A DNA stretch of 64,000 nucleotides from Telopea speciosissima (lineage: Eukaryota; Streptophyta; Magnoliopsida; Proteales; Proteaceae): positions 47,771,010 through 47,835,009 of the forward strand of contig NC_057925.1 of assembly GCF_018873765.1 (NCBI RefSeq), written 5' to 3'. Numbering within the stretch: the stretch's first letter is position 1; every line of letters begins with the position of its first letter. Position numbers and translations under genes: made by a program. Under the pieces are notes generated by a model. It was not told the DNA's origin, made no database searches, and worked only from the letters and a program-made list of their open reading frames with translations. This document shows positions 22,771 through 33,464 of this stretch, in pieces.

Positions 22771-25700
22771 GCTATTGGTTCGCACGCTCCCCCACTGCCC
22801 ATCTCACACGATCCGACAAAGATCGCTCCACACATGCTCGCTCCGCCCGCCATCTCTCATCGAACAAATCCAGCAGCTCCTAGCCTTGTTGCCCTCTGGT
22901 AATCTACACCCACTCGCCCATGTTGCAGGTACCGCCCTTCTTGCCATGCCCCACTCTTCGTTATGGATCATTGATACCGGGGCTACCCGATGGCTCCACT
23001 TATTTTCTTCATCTACCCCATCCCTTTCCCCCTCTTCCATACGGCTACCCGATGGCTCCACTGCCCCGGTTAGCCATATTGCTACTGTTGCTTTATTTCC
23101 TCACATTCAACTCTCTCATGTCTTACATGTTCCTTCTTTTCAGTACAATCTTTTATCTGTTAAAAAGTTCACTACCCAAACTAACTATGTTATTCTCTTT
23201 TCTTCTGACTCTTGTTGTTTCCAGGACCAACAGATGAAGACGACTTTTGCGACGGGTAAACAGCATGGTGGTCTCTATTTTTTGGAATCTTCAGTCCCTA
23301 TGACTTCCTCTATTACCACCCCCTCCCACTTTGATGTTTGGCATTGGCGACTTGGACATCCCTCCCCCACCATTTTTCCTAAGCTTCATACTTTGGACAA
23401 TAATATTAATATTTTGAATAAAAATATTTGTACTGTGTGCCCTCTAGCTAAGCAAACACATCTCCCTTTTTCTTCTAGCATGATTTCTACAACCTGTTGT
23501 TTTGAATTAATTCATGCGGATCTTTGGGGACCTTATATCACATTCCCTCTCTGTCTGGTGCACACTATTTTTTTACCATAGTTGATGACTTCTCTCGCAC
23601 CACCAGGGTGTTTTTAATGAACCATAAATCTGAGGCTAATTCTATCATTCGTTATTTTTTTACTATGGTCCAAACACAATTTTCCACTTCTGTTCGTTGT
23701 TTTCGTTCTAACAATGCCCGTGCATTTTTTAATACTGATACTCTTCAATTTTTTCAAAACTTGGGCGTTCTCCAACAATCCAGTTGTGTTTATACCCCAC
23801 AACAAAATGGTGTTGTGGAGCGTAAACACCGTCACCTTCTTAGTATTGCAAGAGCCCTCCTCTTTCAAGGCAATTTACCATCAAATTTTTTGGGCGATTG
23901 CATTCTTACAGCTTGTTATTTAATCAATCGTGCATTTTTTAATACTGATACTCTTCAATTTTTTCAAAACTTGGGCGTTCTCCAACAATCCAGTTGTGTT
24001 TATACCCCACAACAAAATGGTGTTGTGGAGCGTAAACACCGTCACCTTCTTAGTATTGCAAGAGCCCTCCTCTTTCAAGGCAATTTACCATCAAATTTTT
24101 TGGGCGATTGCATTCTTACAGCTTGTTATTTAATCAATCGTTTACCCACTTCTGTTCTCCATCACAAAAAACCCCCCCGTAAAAAACTTTTTCACAAAAC
24201 CCCCATTTTCTCTCATCTCAAAGTTTTTGGCTGCCTCTGTTTTGGTTGCCGCCCTAACATCAAGCATAAATTTGATTAGCTCACCCTTCTTGGGGTCTTC
24301 ATTGGCTACCCTCATGGCCAGAAAGGATACAAAATTTATGACCTTGCTTCCAAAACTACCTATGTCTCCCGTGACGTGGTTTTTCATGAACACGTGTTTC
24401 CCTTTCAATTTCATTTGGACCCGTCCTCTTCTCCCTCCTACATTTTTCCTCTCCTCGCCACCAACATTCCTGATTCCCCAAACCCCCCTCCCACACCGCC
24501 ACCCCCTGACTTGCCACACCTACTCCGCCAAGTCCATCATCGCCACCTCATGCTCCCACTCCACCGCCTCCACCATTGCATGCTTCGTTACCCATTGTCC
24601 CATCTAACCCTCCATCAACCCGCCCTGTTCGCCAAATTAAGCAACCTGGTTACTTGCAGGATTACTATGTGTCTCTTGCCCGCGCAAACTTCTCTTTTAC
24701 AGATGGTCCAGGTACACACCACCCCTTGCTAATTATTTGAGTTATCATCAATTTTCTAACCCTCACTTATGTTTTCTTACTACCCTGACCATTTCTTCTG
24801 AACCAACCACCTTTGTCGAAGCCATGAAACACCAAAAATGGCGTGAGGCTATGCAATCTGAAATTTCGGTTCTCACTGCCAACAACAGATGGTCTGCTGT
24901 TCCTCTATCTGCTGGCAAACTGGTCATTGGCTCGAAATGTGTTTTCAAAATTAAATGGCGGGCGGATGGGTCCCTGGAGTGTTACAAAGCCTGCTTAGTT
25001 GCTAAGGGCTACACACAGATTGAAGGAGTTGACTATCATGACACCTTCACACCGGTAGCTAAGCTAGTCACAGTTCGGGTTCTTCTTACCATTTGCCATT
25101 TCTCATGGTTGGCCCCTTCATCAGTTAGACGTTAATAATGTTTTTTTCCATGGGGACCTCCACGAAGATGTATATATAACACCTCCTCCTGGCTATCGTC
25201 GTAAGGGGAAGAACATTGTTTGTAAGCTACAACGGTCTCTTTATGGCCTCAAGCAGGCTTCCCGCAATTGGTTTTCTAGGTTATCTTCTGCCTTGGTCCG
25301 CTACGGCTTCACTCAATCGCAGGCTGATCATTCGCTCTTTGTTCTTAAGCGAAAATCTGCCTCGATATTCATTCTTGTCTATGTCGACGACATCATCATT
25401 ATTGGTTCTGATGCTACTTTGCTCCATGAGGTTAAGACACATATATGTACACAGTTCTACACAAAGGACATCGGCACTTTGAAGTATTTTCTTGGCATCG
25501 AGGTATCTCACTCTTCTAAGGGTCTCTATCTATGTCAAAGAAAATACACACTTGATATACTTAATAGTGGTCTCAGTGGCACTCACCCGACAGACCTTCC
25601 AATGGAACAGAATCTCAAGCTTTTTTATTCGATCGGCGCCATACTGTCTGATCCATCTCCTTATCGCCGATTGGTTGGTCGCCCTATCTATCTCACTGTT

Positions 25701-26255
25701 ACGCGACCTGATATAGTGCATATGGTCAACATTCTTAGCTAATTTATGCATCAGCCCTGCCAACAGCATCTTGAGGCTGCCCACCGTTTACTTCGTATCT
25801 AAAGAGCAGCCCTGGCCAGGGCATCTTCCTCCGTGCTTCCCCAGATCTTCGTTTGACTGCGTTTTGTGGCTCAGATTGGGCAAGCTATCCGATGACTAGA
25901 CGTTCCACCACTGGCTATTACATTTTACTTGGTTCTAGTCCCATTTCTTGGAAGACTAAGAAGCAATCTACTGTGTTACGCTCATCTGTGGAAGCCGAAT
26001 ATCACGCTATGGCAGTCGCTACCTGTGAAATTACTTGGCTTTCTTATCTCCTCAATGACCTTGGCTTAGCACCCCCGCAGGGTGTTCCTCTCTACTGTGA
26101 CAACCAAGCAACCCTTCACATTGTCACCAACCTTGTTTATCACGAACGCACGAAGCACATCGAGATTGATTGTCATGTTGTTCATGAAAAATTGCAACAA
26201 GGTCTGATCTGTACTACAAAGATAGCACTTGAAGATCAAATTGCGGATTAATTCA
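22771..26255 (+). pseudogene. copia element 1 pol (protease, integrase, RT, RNase H), broken
   Basis: Protease site WIIDTGAT lies near 22964-22990. The pre-integrase and zinc region (WHWRLGHPS, CTVC) lies in 23335-23460. The integrase core begins HADLWGPY near 23513 (first catalytic Asp kept), then shifts frame at about 23530-23580. The second catalytic Asp is lost: the codon at 23710-23712 is AAC, giving RSNNA where the family has RSDNG. A 210-bp tandem duplication then repeats the QNGVVER segment. RT parts lie at about 24800-25740, with a frame change near 25120, and keep YVDD (about 25380). RNase H runs from about 25853 to the stop at 26249. At least four frame changes or stops are present. 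Confidence 0.85.
23720..24139 (+). repeat. 210-bp tandem duplication inside integrase
   Basis: Units 23720-23929 and 23930-24139 look identical base for base over 210 bp. Both read TGCATTTTTT...AATCAATCG, with a CGT microhomology at the junction. The unit is 70 codons, so the frame is kept, and the segment carrying the third catalytic residue (E of QNGVVER) is present twice. Confidence 0.9.
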
Positions 26256-26340
26256 CCAAATCTCTTGGACGGGCGTCATTTTAGCATTTCAAGTCCAAGT
26301 TGGGCATTCAGGACCTTCATGCTCCACCTTGAGGAAAGTT

Positions 26341-26569
26341 TGTTAGCGATATATTCTAATGAGTTGGTATTGACTCATTAATTCAACATGTTTATATTGT
26401 TTATATTTCTTGTATATCTTTGTCAATTAATTTAGGATACAGATTAGGACAGTTAGGATTTGATTCTTATATTTCCTTTTTTATGGAGTGATTGACTCCC
26501 TCTTTGTGTATTTATTTTTTACAATCTCAATGGAAAATCATCCGTATCCACATAATATGAAACTTAACA
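26341..26569 (+). repeat. 3' LTR of copia element 1
   Basis: 229 bp, followed by the AGAGT target repeat at 26570-26574. Confidence 0.95.
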
Positions 26570-26727
26570 AGAGTACATGGGGACACAAACTATGTCCAAA
26601 CACATGGAACAGGATGCAACGATCATTTCAGCCATTCAGGGGACCGAGGCGGTCATTTCGTCCACCCCATGTGTTTAGGTGCATCATCCTGCGTCTCCAA
26701 TGCAGAAAACATTTTCTCATATGATTA

Positions 26728-27832
26728 ATATATAAGATTCCATACATTCTCTCGTGTGTACATCATTTTTCCTGCAAATATTATTATAAATTTTTTTTTA
26801 AAAATATATAGCATTTTTTTAATTGCACAGAATCACATGCCTTGAATAACATACGTGGTATTATTATAATTATTATCACCATAGTGGATGAATTTTCCGA
26901 CCACTTTGCCATTGTTGGAGCTTGGAACTAAAAGAAGGGGGACAACAAACTTTTTCTTTTTTTGGTTTTTTTATCTTGTAGGCTCTAGGGAGAGAAAGGG
27001 ATACACCTTCCCCCCACTCAAATTAATTTGTCTTGGAATCATGTGTTTACGTGGGAGTAATTATAAGAAAAGCTAAAAAAAAGTCTCATTACTTCGCCTC
27101 AGAGTTGTCCCCTCTTTAATGTCTCATCAGAATCATCTAATATGCTCCACCTCGCCTTGTCTTTACCATATCATCCTCTTTTATTAGAGAGTCGACGAGG
27201 AGATATGAACAGTGAGTAACAAAGGGAACAAGGAAAAAGCTAATCCACGCTTCGTAACTTGTTTTGCAGAATTGAGAAAAACAAGAGCAAAGCTAGAGAG
27301 AAAGAGAGAATTTAAGAATCCATGAATCAAGGAATGGGTAAGCGTGAAGGCTGAAATATGGGAAACAAGAGCTCCATCTCTTGTCCTGACAGACATAATT
27401 AGTGTCTGGCTGCGTGTCCTGCTTTCAGGAGATCTTCTTGTGACATATATCCCTCGTTCTTGTAAACAAAGACTGAAGTGAGACCCATGCATGTGTCCCA
27501 CAAATTAGGATTAATTAAGAGTTGAAGTAAAGCTTATTGTGTTCCTTCCACCACTTTTGTTGCATGCTTAATTCCCCTTCATTATGGGACTTGCAGTTTC
27601 ACCTGGGCCAACCCCAGCTTATAGGCTTAGGAGAAAAGTTCTTTGTGAGGGAAGTGTAATAACAGCCACACTCAAATACAATGGGATGTAATCGCCCTGC
27701 CTCCTATGAAAAATGAAAATCTCACTCTTATGATATTTTTGTATGTTCTCATAACCCAACCCCAACCCCAACCCAGATAGATTTAACATATAAGCTCAAT
27801 CCTTAGATCCTATCAAGTATCAACTAACTTGG
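26728..27832. other. intergenic, no gene seen
   Basis: AT-rich. A period-6 AACCCC tandem occurs at 27754-27774. No supported frame. Confidence 0.4.
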
Positions 27833-27839
27833 TATAAGG

Positions 27840-28033
27840 GGATCTGGCTCTCCTCCAATCGTCGCAGGAGTTGGAGTATCCAGCCCAACAAAACCAGCGG
27901 AGGGGGGGTTGATCATTTCACAGGGTGCCCCACTTGAGTTCCATTTGTGAAATGACCAAACCCCCCCCCCCCCCTTGTCTTGCTGGAATGGATCTTCCAA
28001 CTTCCTCCACGACCGGAGGAGAGCCAAATTGGA
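27840..28033. mobile_element. foldback MITE, 194 bp, TSD TATAAGG
   Basis: The left end GGATCTGGCTCTCCTCC pairs with the right end GGAGGAGAGCCAAATTGG, and the arms extend inward for about 40 bp. TATAAGG repeats at 27833-27839 and 28034-28040; eight bases match if one mismatch is allowed. The interior contains a run of about 14 C and the CATTTCAC/GTGAAATG pair shared with other foldbacks here. Confidence 0.7.
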
Positions 28034-28040
28034 TATAAGG

Positions 28041-29193
28041 ACTCAAACTTCAATTATTACTACTAAATGCTACCACGATTCTTAATATTTTGTTGCGTTT
28101 TTACACGGAAGCAGTAGTTTTATAGTACATGTTAATGGCCTAATATGAAATATGTATATGCACCTTCTCTTTAATAGTTGGTTTTTAATATTTGAGTTCA
28201 AACTCAAATCCCAAAAAGTGGTAGCAAAAACCAACAGAGTGGCAACTTCGATGTACCTCAGAGGATGGATAAAAAACTTCCTCGAAGAAGATATTGTTGT
28301 GTCTACCTTTTTTCTCAAAATTAAATTTTTTCGAATTTTTCTTTTTTTTTCTTTTCTTTTCTTGACATCCAAACGTAAAAACATCAAAGGTAAAGTGCAC
28401 AGTCCTTGTCCGTTTCTATCTTTCTTTCTCACTCTAAGGAAGCATGCATGAGAGAATGACAACACAGAGACAATAGATGCTACCTTGACTTTTGATGCAA
28501 ATAGACACCCTCCCGACCAGTGGTGAACATGGGCTATTGGGTTTGCGGAGGATTGACTTCCCATATATATACAACTAAACGTTAACCCCCTATCTGTCTA
28601 GCTCTTGTCATCTACCTCTCCAAATTAAAACAAGCAACCCTTGGTTGATGGTGAGATGGGCCAATGGACCAGAACCCAAAGTGACAAAACGGGACCCGTA
28701 CACCCGCGTGATTCTGCTACTAGAGGGTGCAGGTGGGTCCACCGCTTGGTTTTTCACGTGAAACAAAGATGGGTCTTTCATCTTAAGAAATAGAGAGTAA
28801 AACTTAGACCAGGTAGGAAGGCTTTACAGGCTATTCAGACAGACTTTTGGGGACTAGGAAAAATCTCTTGGCCCCAATTGGCAAATTGGGTTTTTCCTGG
28901 ACCATTTCTGAAACAAGTTGGACTCCCTAGAAATTTGTTTGGAAGTCTTGTGGTAAACCCAATTTGGAGTCATTTATTCTACCTTGAAAGAAGTTTTTTT
29001 TTGTTTTTTGTTTTTCAGAGACACCTTTGACTGGAAAATCGCTTAGAAGTGTTTCTAAATAGCCTGATTTTGTGTTTTTGAGTTATCTGTTAGACCATAT
29101 GATGAAAAGAATGTTATCAGAGGTCTCACTTAAATCACAATAGAGTTTGAAGGATTAAGTTTTCCTTCGCCCATAAATCTATTTTTTATGGTG
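28041..29193. other. intergenic, no gene seen
   Basis: Includes a 160-codon minus-strand open frame (28082-28564) that is A/T-driven and not credible as a gene. Confidence 0.4.
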
Positions 29194-29198
29194 ATGTG

Positions 29199-29719
29199 TG
29201 TTAGAATTTTAATTCTAATAAAATTTCATATGAACATAATTAAATCTTTAAATCAGATTAATTAGGATTTTGGTTTAATAAAGTGGGGTTATTAAGTTAT
29301 ATTAGAAGTCTAATGTGGATTGGCTTAGTGTGGGCCAGATAGATTCTTATTGGGACTATGATGAGACAGACCCTATAGGGATTACTATATAAGGAGAGCT
29401 AGGTCCCCCCTCTACCGATCACAACTTATTATTCTCAATTGCTATTGAGGAGTGCATTTTTGAAAGAGATGAAGATATTCAGTGTTCATTGTCCCTGCGC
29501 ATTCAGTATTCTCATCAGACCAGTTATTTTGGGAATAGAGGGGAAGCATCTAGATCTTTGTTCTTTATTTTCCGTTGCAATCATCATCACTATGGATGCA
29601 AAACAAGGTTGGTGGTTCTATCCCTATTTTCTATTATTTATTTGATTGTGTTATTGAACGCCCTATGGAGATCATGGCTTTTGGGATTTTGTCCCTATTC
29701 GGATCGATTTATTCTAACA
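29199..29719 (+). repeat. 5' LTR of copia element 2
   Basis: 521 bp with a TATATAAGG promoter box near 29386-29394. Confidence 0.95.
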
Positions 29720-29734
29720 TGTAGTATCAGAGCC

Positions 29735-31048
29735 TCCATAGATCTATTCTTGAACCTATATAGATTCACAATAATATAACATAATAAGGGAATCGAAAAT
29801 TTTTCGATTCGAATCAAGGTTTTTAGGGGTTTTTTTCAGTTTTTCAAAAATCCGTACGGACACTAACATTCTGCCGATTTTTTTAGTCGACGAAAACAAA
29901 ATCTGACCACATGGGTGCGTAGAGCACAAAATTTCAGAAATTTTGGCGGGGGGATAGTCGCCGGACGCGCTCTCACGAGCCGCCGACAGCGACGGGTGAT
30001 CTCACTCGCCGTCAGGTTTATTAAAAAAAATAATAATAAAAAGATATTTCTAGGGTTTTGCTATCATGCGCCCCTGACAGGTATATAACTTGCTAACGTG
30101 CGCCGTCGGGTCGGGCCGACCCGTTTACCAACCCGATAACCCAAAAATTGACCTGATCAAGTCTGACACGAACTCGGTTGGACTGGGTCCGGGCCGATTC
30201 TTTTGAACCGGGGTTGAATCGAATCGATTTGGTTTGACTTTTCTGACCGGTTTGACTAGTACAGTCAACCGGATTTGGACTTGAACTTTGACCGGGCTTT
30301 CTAGGGGCTACGAGACTTCGTTTGGGGTCCCGTTTTTTGCGTTGGCTCTGTTTTTCTATGCTCTACATAGTGGTGTCCTCTGTTTTGATCAGATATGCAT
30401 ATTTTAAATATTTTTGGTATTCTTTTGATGCATGCCCTTTTATGTAATTTATCGGTTCGTTCTATTGGGAACCGAACCAATTTCTGACTTGCTGGAATAC
30501 CTACCTTGATGAACAGAATTATTATTATTTTTGTGTTAATTTTAAGACATTTAAAGTCCCTTGTCATAAATTATAAAATAACACATTGTTTAAGGATGTA
30601 AGTAATTTTGGAAAATCCCGAAAGAGGGTTTCATGTTTTCGACAGGATGCAGCCGCCAAAGCGACCTTCCTTGTTGGATTTGTGAAACACCGGTCTTATA
30701 CAGTTGTGGGATGTCCTTCAACTCTGATGTGGGGTCATACACCCAAAGGTGGTGATCATGTATTGGTACTTGAAGGGGTACATATACAGTACGCATATGA
30801 ATAAGTTGACCCTAGAATTCTACACACCCAAAGGTGGTGGATTTTGAAAGTTGAGCTGTATTCCCATGGCCACTGGTATGTAGGGATTTTTACAATTACA
30901 TATTGAGAATTCAGCCCAAAGGTGTTTTCACAATGATGTGTGTAAAATTCTCATTAGCTTATAAAGTTTTCAAGCTGTACTTGCATCATTTTAATTATTG
31001 TACTGTTCATTGTTTAAATTTTCAGTCACCTTCTCTGTCAATAATAAC
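29735..31048 (+). other. untranslated leader of copia element 2
   Basis: Lies between the primer-binding site and the gag start. The middle part (29930-30300) is unusually GC-rich with CG-containing repeats. No supported frame; the short open frames here are chance. Confidence 0.6.
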
Positions 31049-31915
31049 ATGGTTACTATTGAGCTCCTCACTAGGTCAAACTTTAAGAAGTGGAAAGAGG
31101 ACATTATGTTTGCTATGAAAATGACAGATGTGTATACGTCCCTTGTTATGGATACATCAATGGAACTAACTGCTGATAGTACTGAGGATGAAAAGTCTGT
31201 GCATGCTGCATGGCAAAAGAGTAATCGACTCAGTATACTGTCTATAAAGAGGTCGATACCTGAACACCTAAAAAGTGGTCTGCCTGAGAAATGTACTGCC
31301 AGGGAATTGCTAGATGCAATTTCCAAGAGATACAAAGTTTCATCGAATGCTGAGATTAGGACATTTCTGCAAGGGTTATTTAATATGGAACATGATGGTT
31401 CTGGGGGTGTTAGGGATTACATTATTAGGATGGTTGATTACCAAACTAAACTCAAGGCCTTAGACATTCCTCTTCCAGATGCCCTAATTGTCCATCAAGC
31501 CTTAAATACCCTACCTTCTGAATTTTGCATCATAAAAACCAACTACATTTCTCAAGATGGAGTCTGGAGTATTAATGACCTAATTTCTAGGGTTGTGTCT
31601 GAGGAAGAGAAACTGAAGAAAGAGAAAAAGCCTACTGCCTTGTTTACTTCCAAAGCCCATAAGAATAAAAAGTCTAAAAATCATACTCATAAGTCTGCCA
31701 ATAAACAGTTCGATTAGACTAACAATTTGGGACCCAAGAGAGACTCTTTGAAGAAAGAGAGTGATCGTTGCTTCTTTTGCAAGAAGAAGGGTCACATGAA
31801 GAAGGACTGCGACAAATACACGGCTTGGTTACTCAAGCCCAAGCAGCCATCAGGTAATGATTCTTTGGCTTTTGTTTGTGAATCCAATCTATCAGAAGCC
31901 CCATCCAGTTCTTGG
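31049..31915 (+). pseudogene. copia element 2 gag (one internal stop)
   Basis: The best start is the ATG at 31049 (MVTIELLTRSNFKKWKEDIM). The Gag core (SNRLSILSIKRSIPEHL, ELLDAISKRY) runs to a TAG at 31715-31717. The same frame continues after it through LGPKRDSLKKESDRCFFCKKK. The zinc knuckle is intact as CFFCKKKGHMKKDC (C-X2-C-X4-H-X4-C, about 31770-31811). A second TAG at 31916-31918 falls just before the protease motif. Gag coats the element RNA in virus-like particles; the stop would truncate it before the knuckle. Confidence 0.85.
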
Positions 31916-33250
31916 TAGCTAGATAGCGGTGCAACTAACCATGTTGCTTTTACCATACAGGGGTTCATAAATCGGAGGAGGCCAAATAAGGATGAATCAA
32001 GGCTGATCGTAGGAAATGATGGACATTCTGACGTAGAGTTCGTGGGAGATGTCATTTTATTATTAGATTCTGGTTTTAAATTGACTTTAAAGAACACTTT
32101 TTATGTACCGTCCTTTAGGCGGAATTTAATTTCGGTTTCAGTTTTGGACATTAGTGGTTTCTATTTTGAAATAAAGAATACTATGATTGATTTATTTTTT
32201 AATTCAACTAAAGTTGGTTCCTGCTTTATGTCCAACGGATTGTACAGATTGTGTTTGTCTTTCACTGATATCTACGTCTGCTGTAATGTTGAAAGCGTTG
32301 TTTCTAAAAGACCCTTACCTAAAGAACGGTCTTTCACATTGTGGCATAAGAGGCTAGGTCATATTTCTAAGGCAAGAGTGGAAAGGCTGATAAAGTCTGA
32401 CATCCTGCCTACTCTCGAAAGTGATCTAGAAACTTGTGTAGACTGTTGCAAGGGAAAGATGACCAAAATAAAGAAGAAAACTGCAGTCCGTAGTTCTGAC
32501 CTATTAGAGGTCATTCACATTAACATCAGTGGTCCCTATTCAACCACATTGTGTAAAAAATTTTATTTCATCACTTTTACAGACGACCATTCCCGATATG
32601 GATACCTGTACTTAATTAAAGAAAAGTCTAAATCTCTTGACAAGTTCAAGATTTTTAGGATTAAAGTTGAGAAACAGTTAGGGAAAGTTATTAAAATTGT
32701 TAGATCTGATCGTGGGGGTGAGTATTATGGCAGACATGGCGATGCTAGACAGCTTAAGGGCTCGTTTGCCAAATACCTTGAGGATTCTGAAATAGTTAGT
32801 CAGTTTACTATGCCAGAAAGTCCTGAACAAAATGGGGTCGCTGAAAGGCGTAACCGTACCCTTATGGACATGGTGAGGAGTATGGTTAGTAGGAAAAATT
32901 TACCTAAGTTCTTATGGGGTGAAGCCTTGAAAACTGCTCTTTATATCCTTAACCGTGTACCTACTAAAGTTGCTCCTCTTACACCTTTTGAGTTGTGGAT
33001 CGACCGTAAACCCAGTTTAAACCATCTTAGAGTTTGGGGGTGCCCTGCAGGAGTGAAGTTGTATAATCTGACTTTTAAACAAGTTGGATCCCAAGACTAC
33101 TCGTTGCTACTTTGTCAGCTACCCAGATCATTCGAAGAGATATAAATTTTATAATCCCTGCGGAGGTACTAGGATTGTGGAGTCACGACATGAAGTTTCG
33201 GAATTTGATGTGGTGAAAAGAATGATTGTTCTCAGTCATTCAAGATAGTC
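31916..33250 (+). pseudogene. copia element 2 protease and integrase (broken)
   Basis: The protease site LDSGATNHV follows directly on the TAG at 31916-31918. The pre-integrase zinc region has LWHKRLGH and CVDCCKGK (about 32338-32458). In the integrase core the first catalytic Asp is replaced: codon 32522-32524 is AAC, giving HINISGP where copia integrases have H-x-D-x-x-GP. The second Asp (VRSDRGGEY, near 32700) and the Glu (QNGVAERRN, near 32829) remain. A frameshift near 33083 leads to a stop at 33143-33145. The native frame continues as YKFYNPCGG beyond it. Confidence 0.85.
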
Positions 33251-33464
33251 ACATGGTTGGTACATCGTACCTATTCTTCTACCTATTAGACGGATGTGGG
33301 GCATCTTGTGCCATTGGTTACACTCTGGAGTTCGGGAGCCGATCGATACCGTCCCCGACATTCATGTAGCACCTGATGAGATTCCTCTTATTCAGGATAC
33401 GGTTGAGGATCCTATCATTGATGCAGTTCCAACTGAGATTCCTCAGATTTAGGTTGAGGCAGTA

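Larger units (their letters stand above)
21625..26569 (+). mobile_element. complete Ty1-copia retrotransposon, 4945 bp, TSD AGAGT, non-functional
   Basis: LTRs of 220 bp (21625-21844) and 229 bp (26341-26569) both run TGTTAG to TTAACA and are flanked by exact AGAGT (21620-21624 and 26570-26574). The primer-binding site TGGTATCAG starts at 21845, next to the left LTR. A polypurine tract, GAGGAAAG, lies just before the right LTR. Domain order gag, protease, integrase, RT, RNase H is that of Ty1-copia; size and Gag type fit the small Ale/Retrofit-like lineage (inference). The LTRs differ at about 13 positions plus one 9-bp indel, so it is not recent. Frameshifts and stops in every gene make it dead. 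Confidence 0.95.
21600..26718. mobile_element. 169-bp foldback MITE split by a copia element, TSD ATATGATTA
   Basis: The exact 9-bp duplication ATATGATTA flanks both sides (21591-21599 and 26719-26727). Removing the copia insertion with its own target repeat leaves 21600-21624 joined to 26575-26718. The left end GATGTTCTCTGCC and right end GCAGAAAACATT are inverted relatives of the ends of the element at 38322-38458, and the interior carries the same CATTTC-type core. The nine-base duplication points to Mutator-like mobilisation. The MITE is older than the copia insertion. Confidence 0.8.

Noticed and set aside
27754-27774. AACCCC tandem resembling telomere repeat
   Set aside because: The plant telomere unit is AAACCCT; this is a four-copy simple repeat.
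28082-28564. 160-codon minus-strand open frame
   Set aside because: Rich in Lys, Phe and Arg from A/T runs, with a matching open frame on the other strand; no motif.
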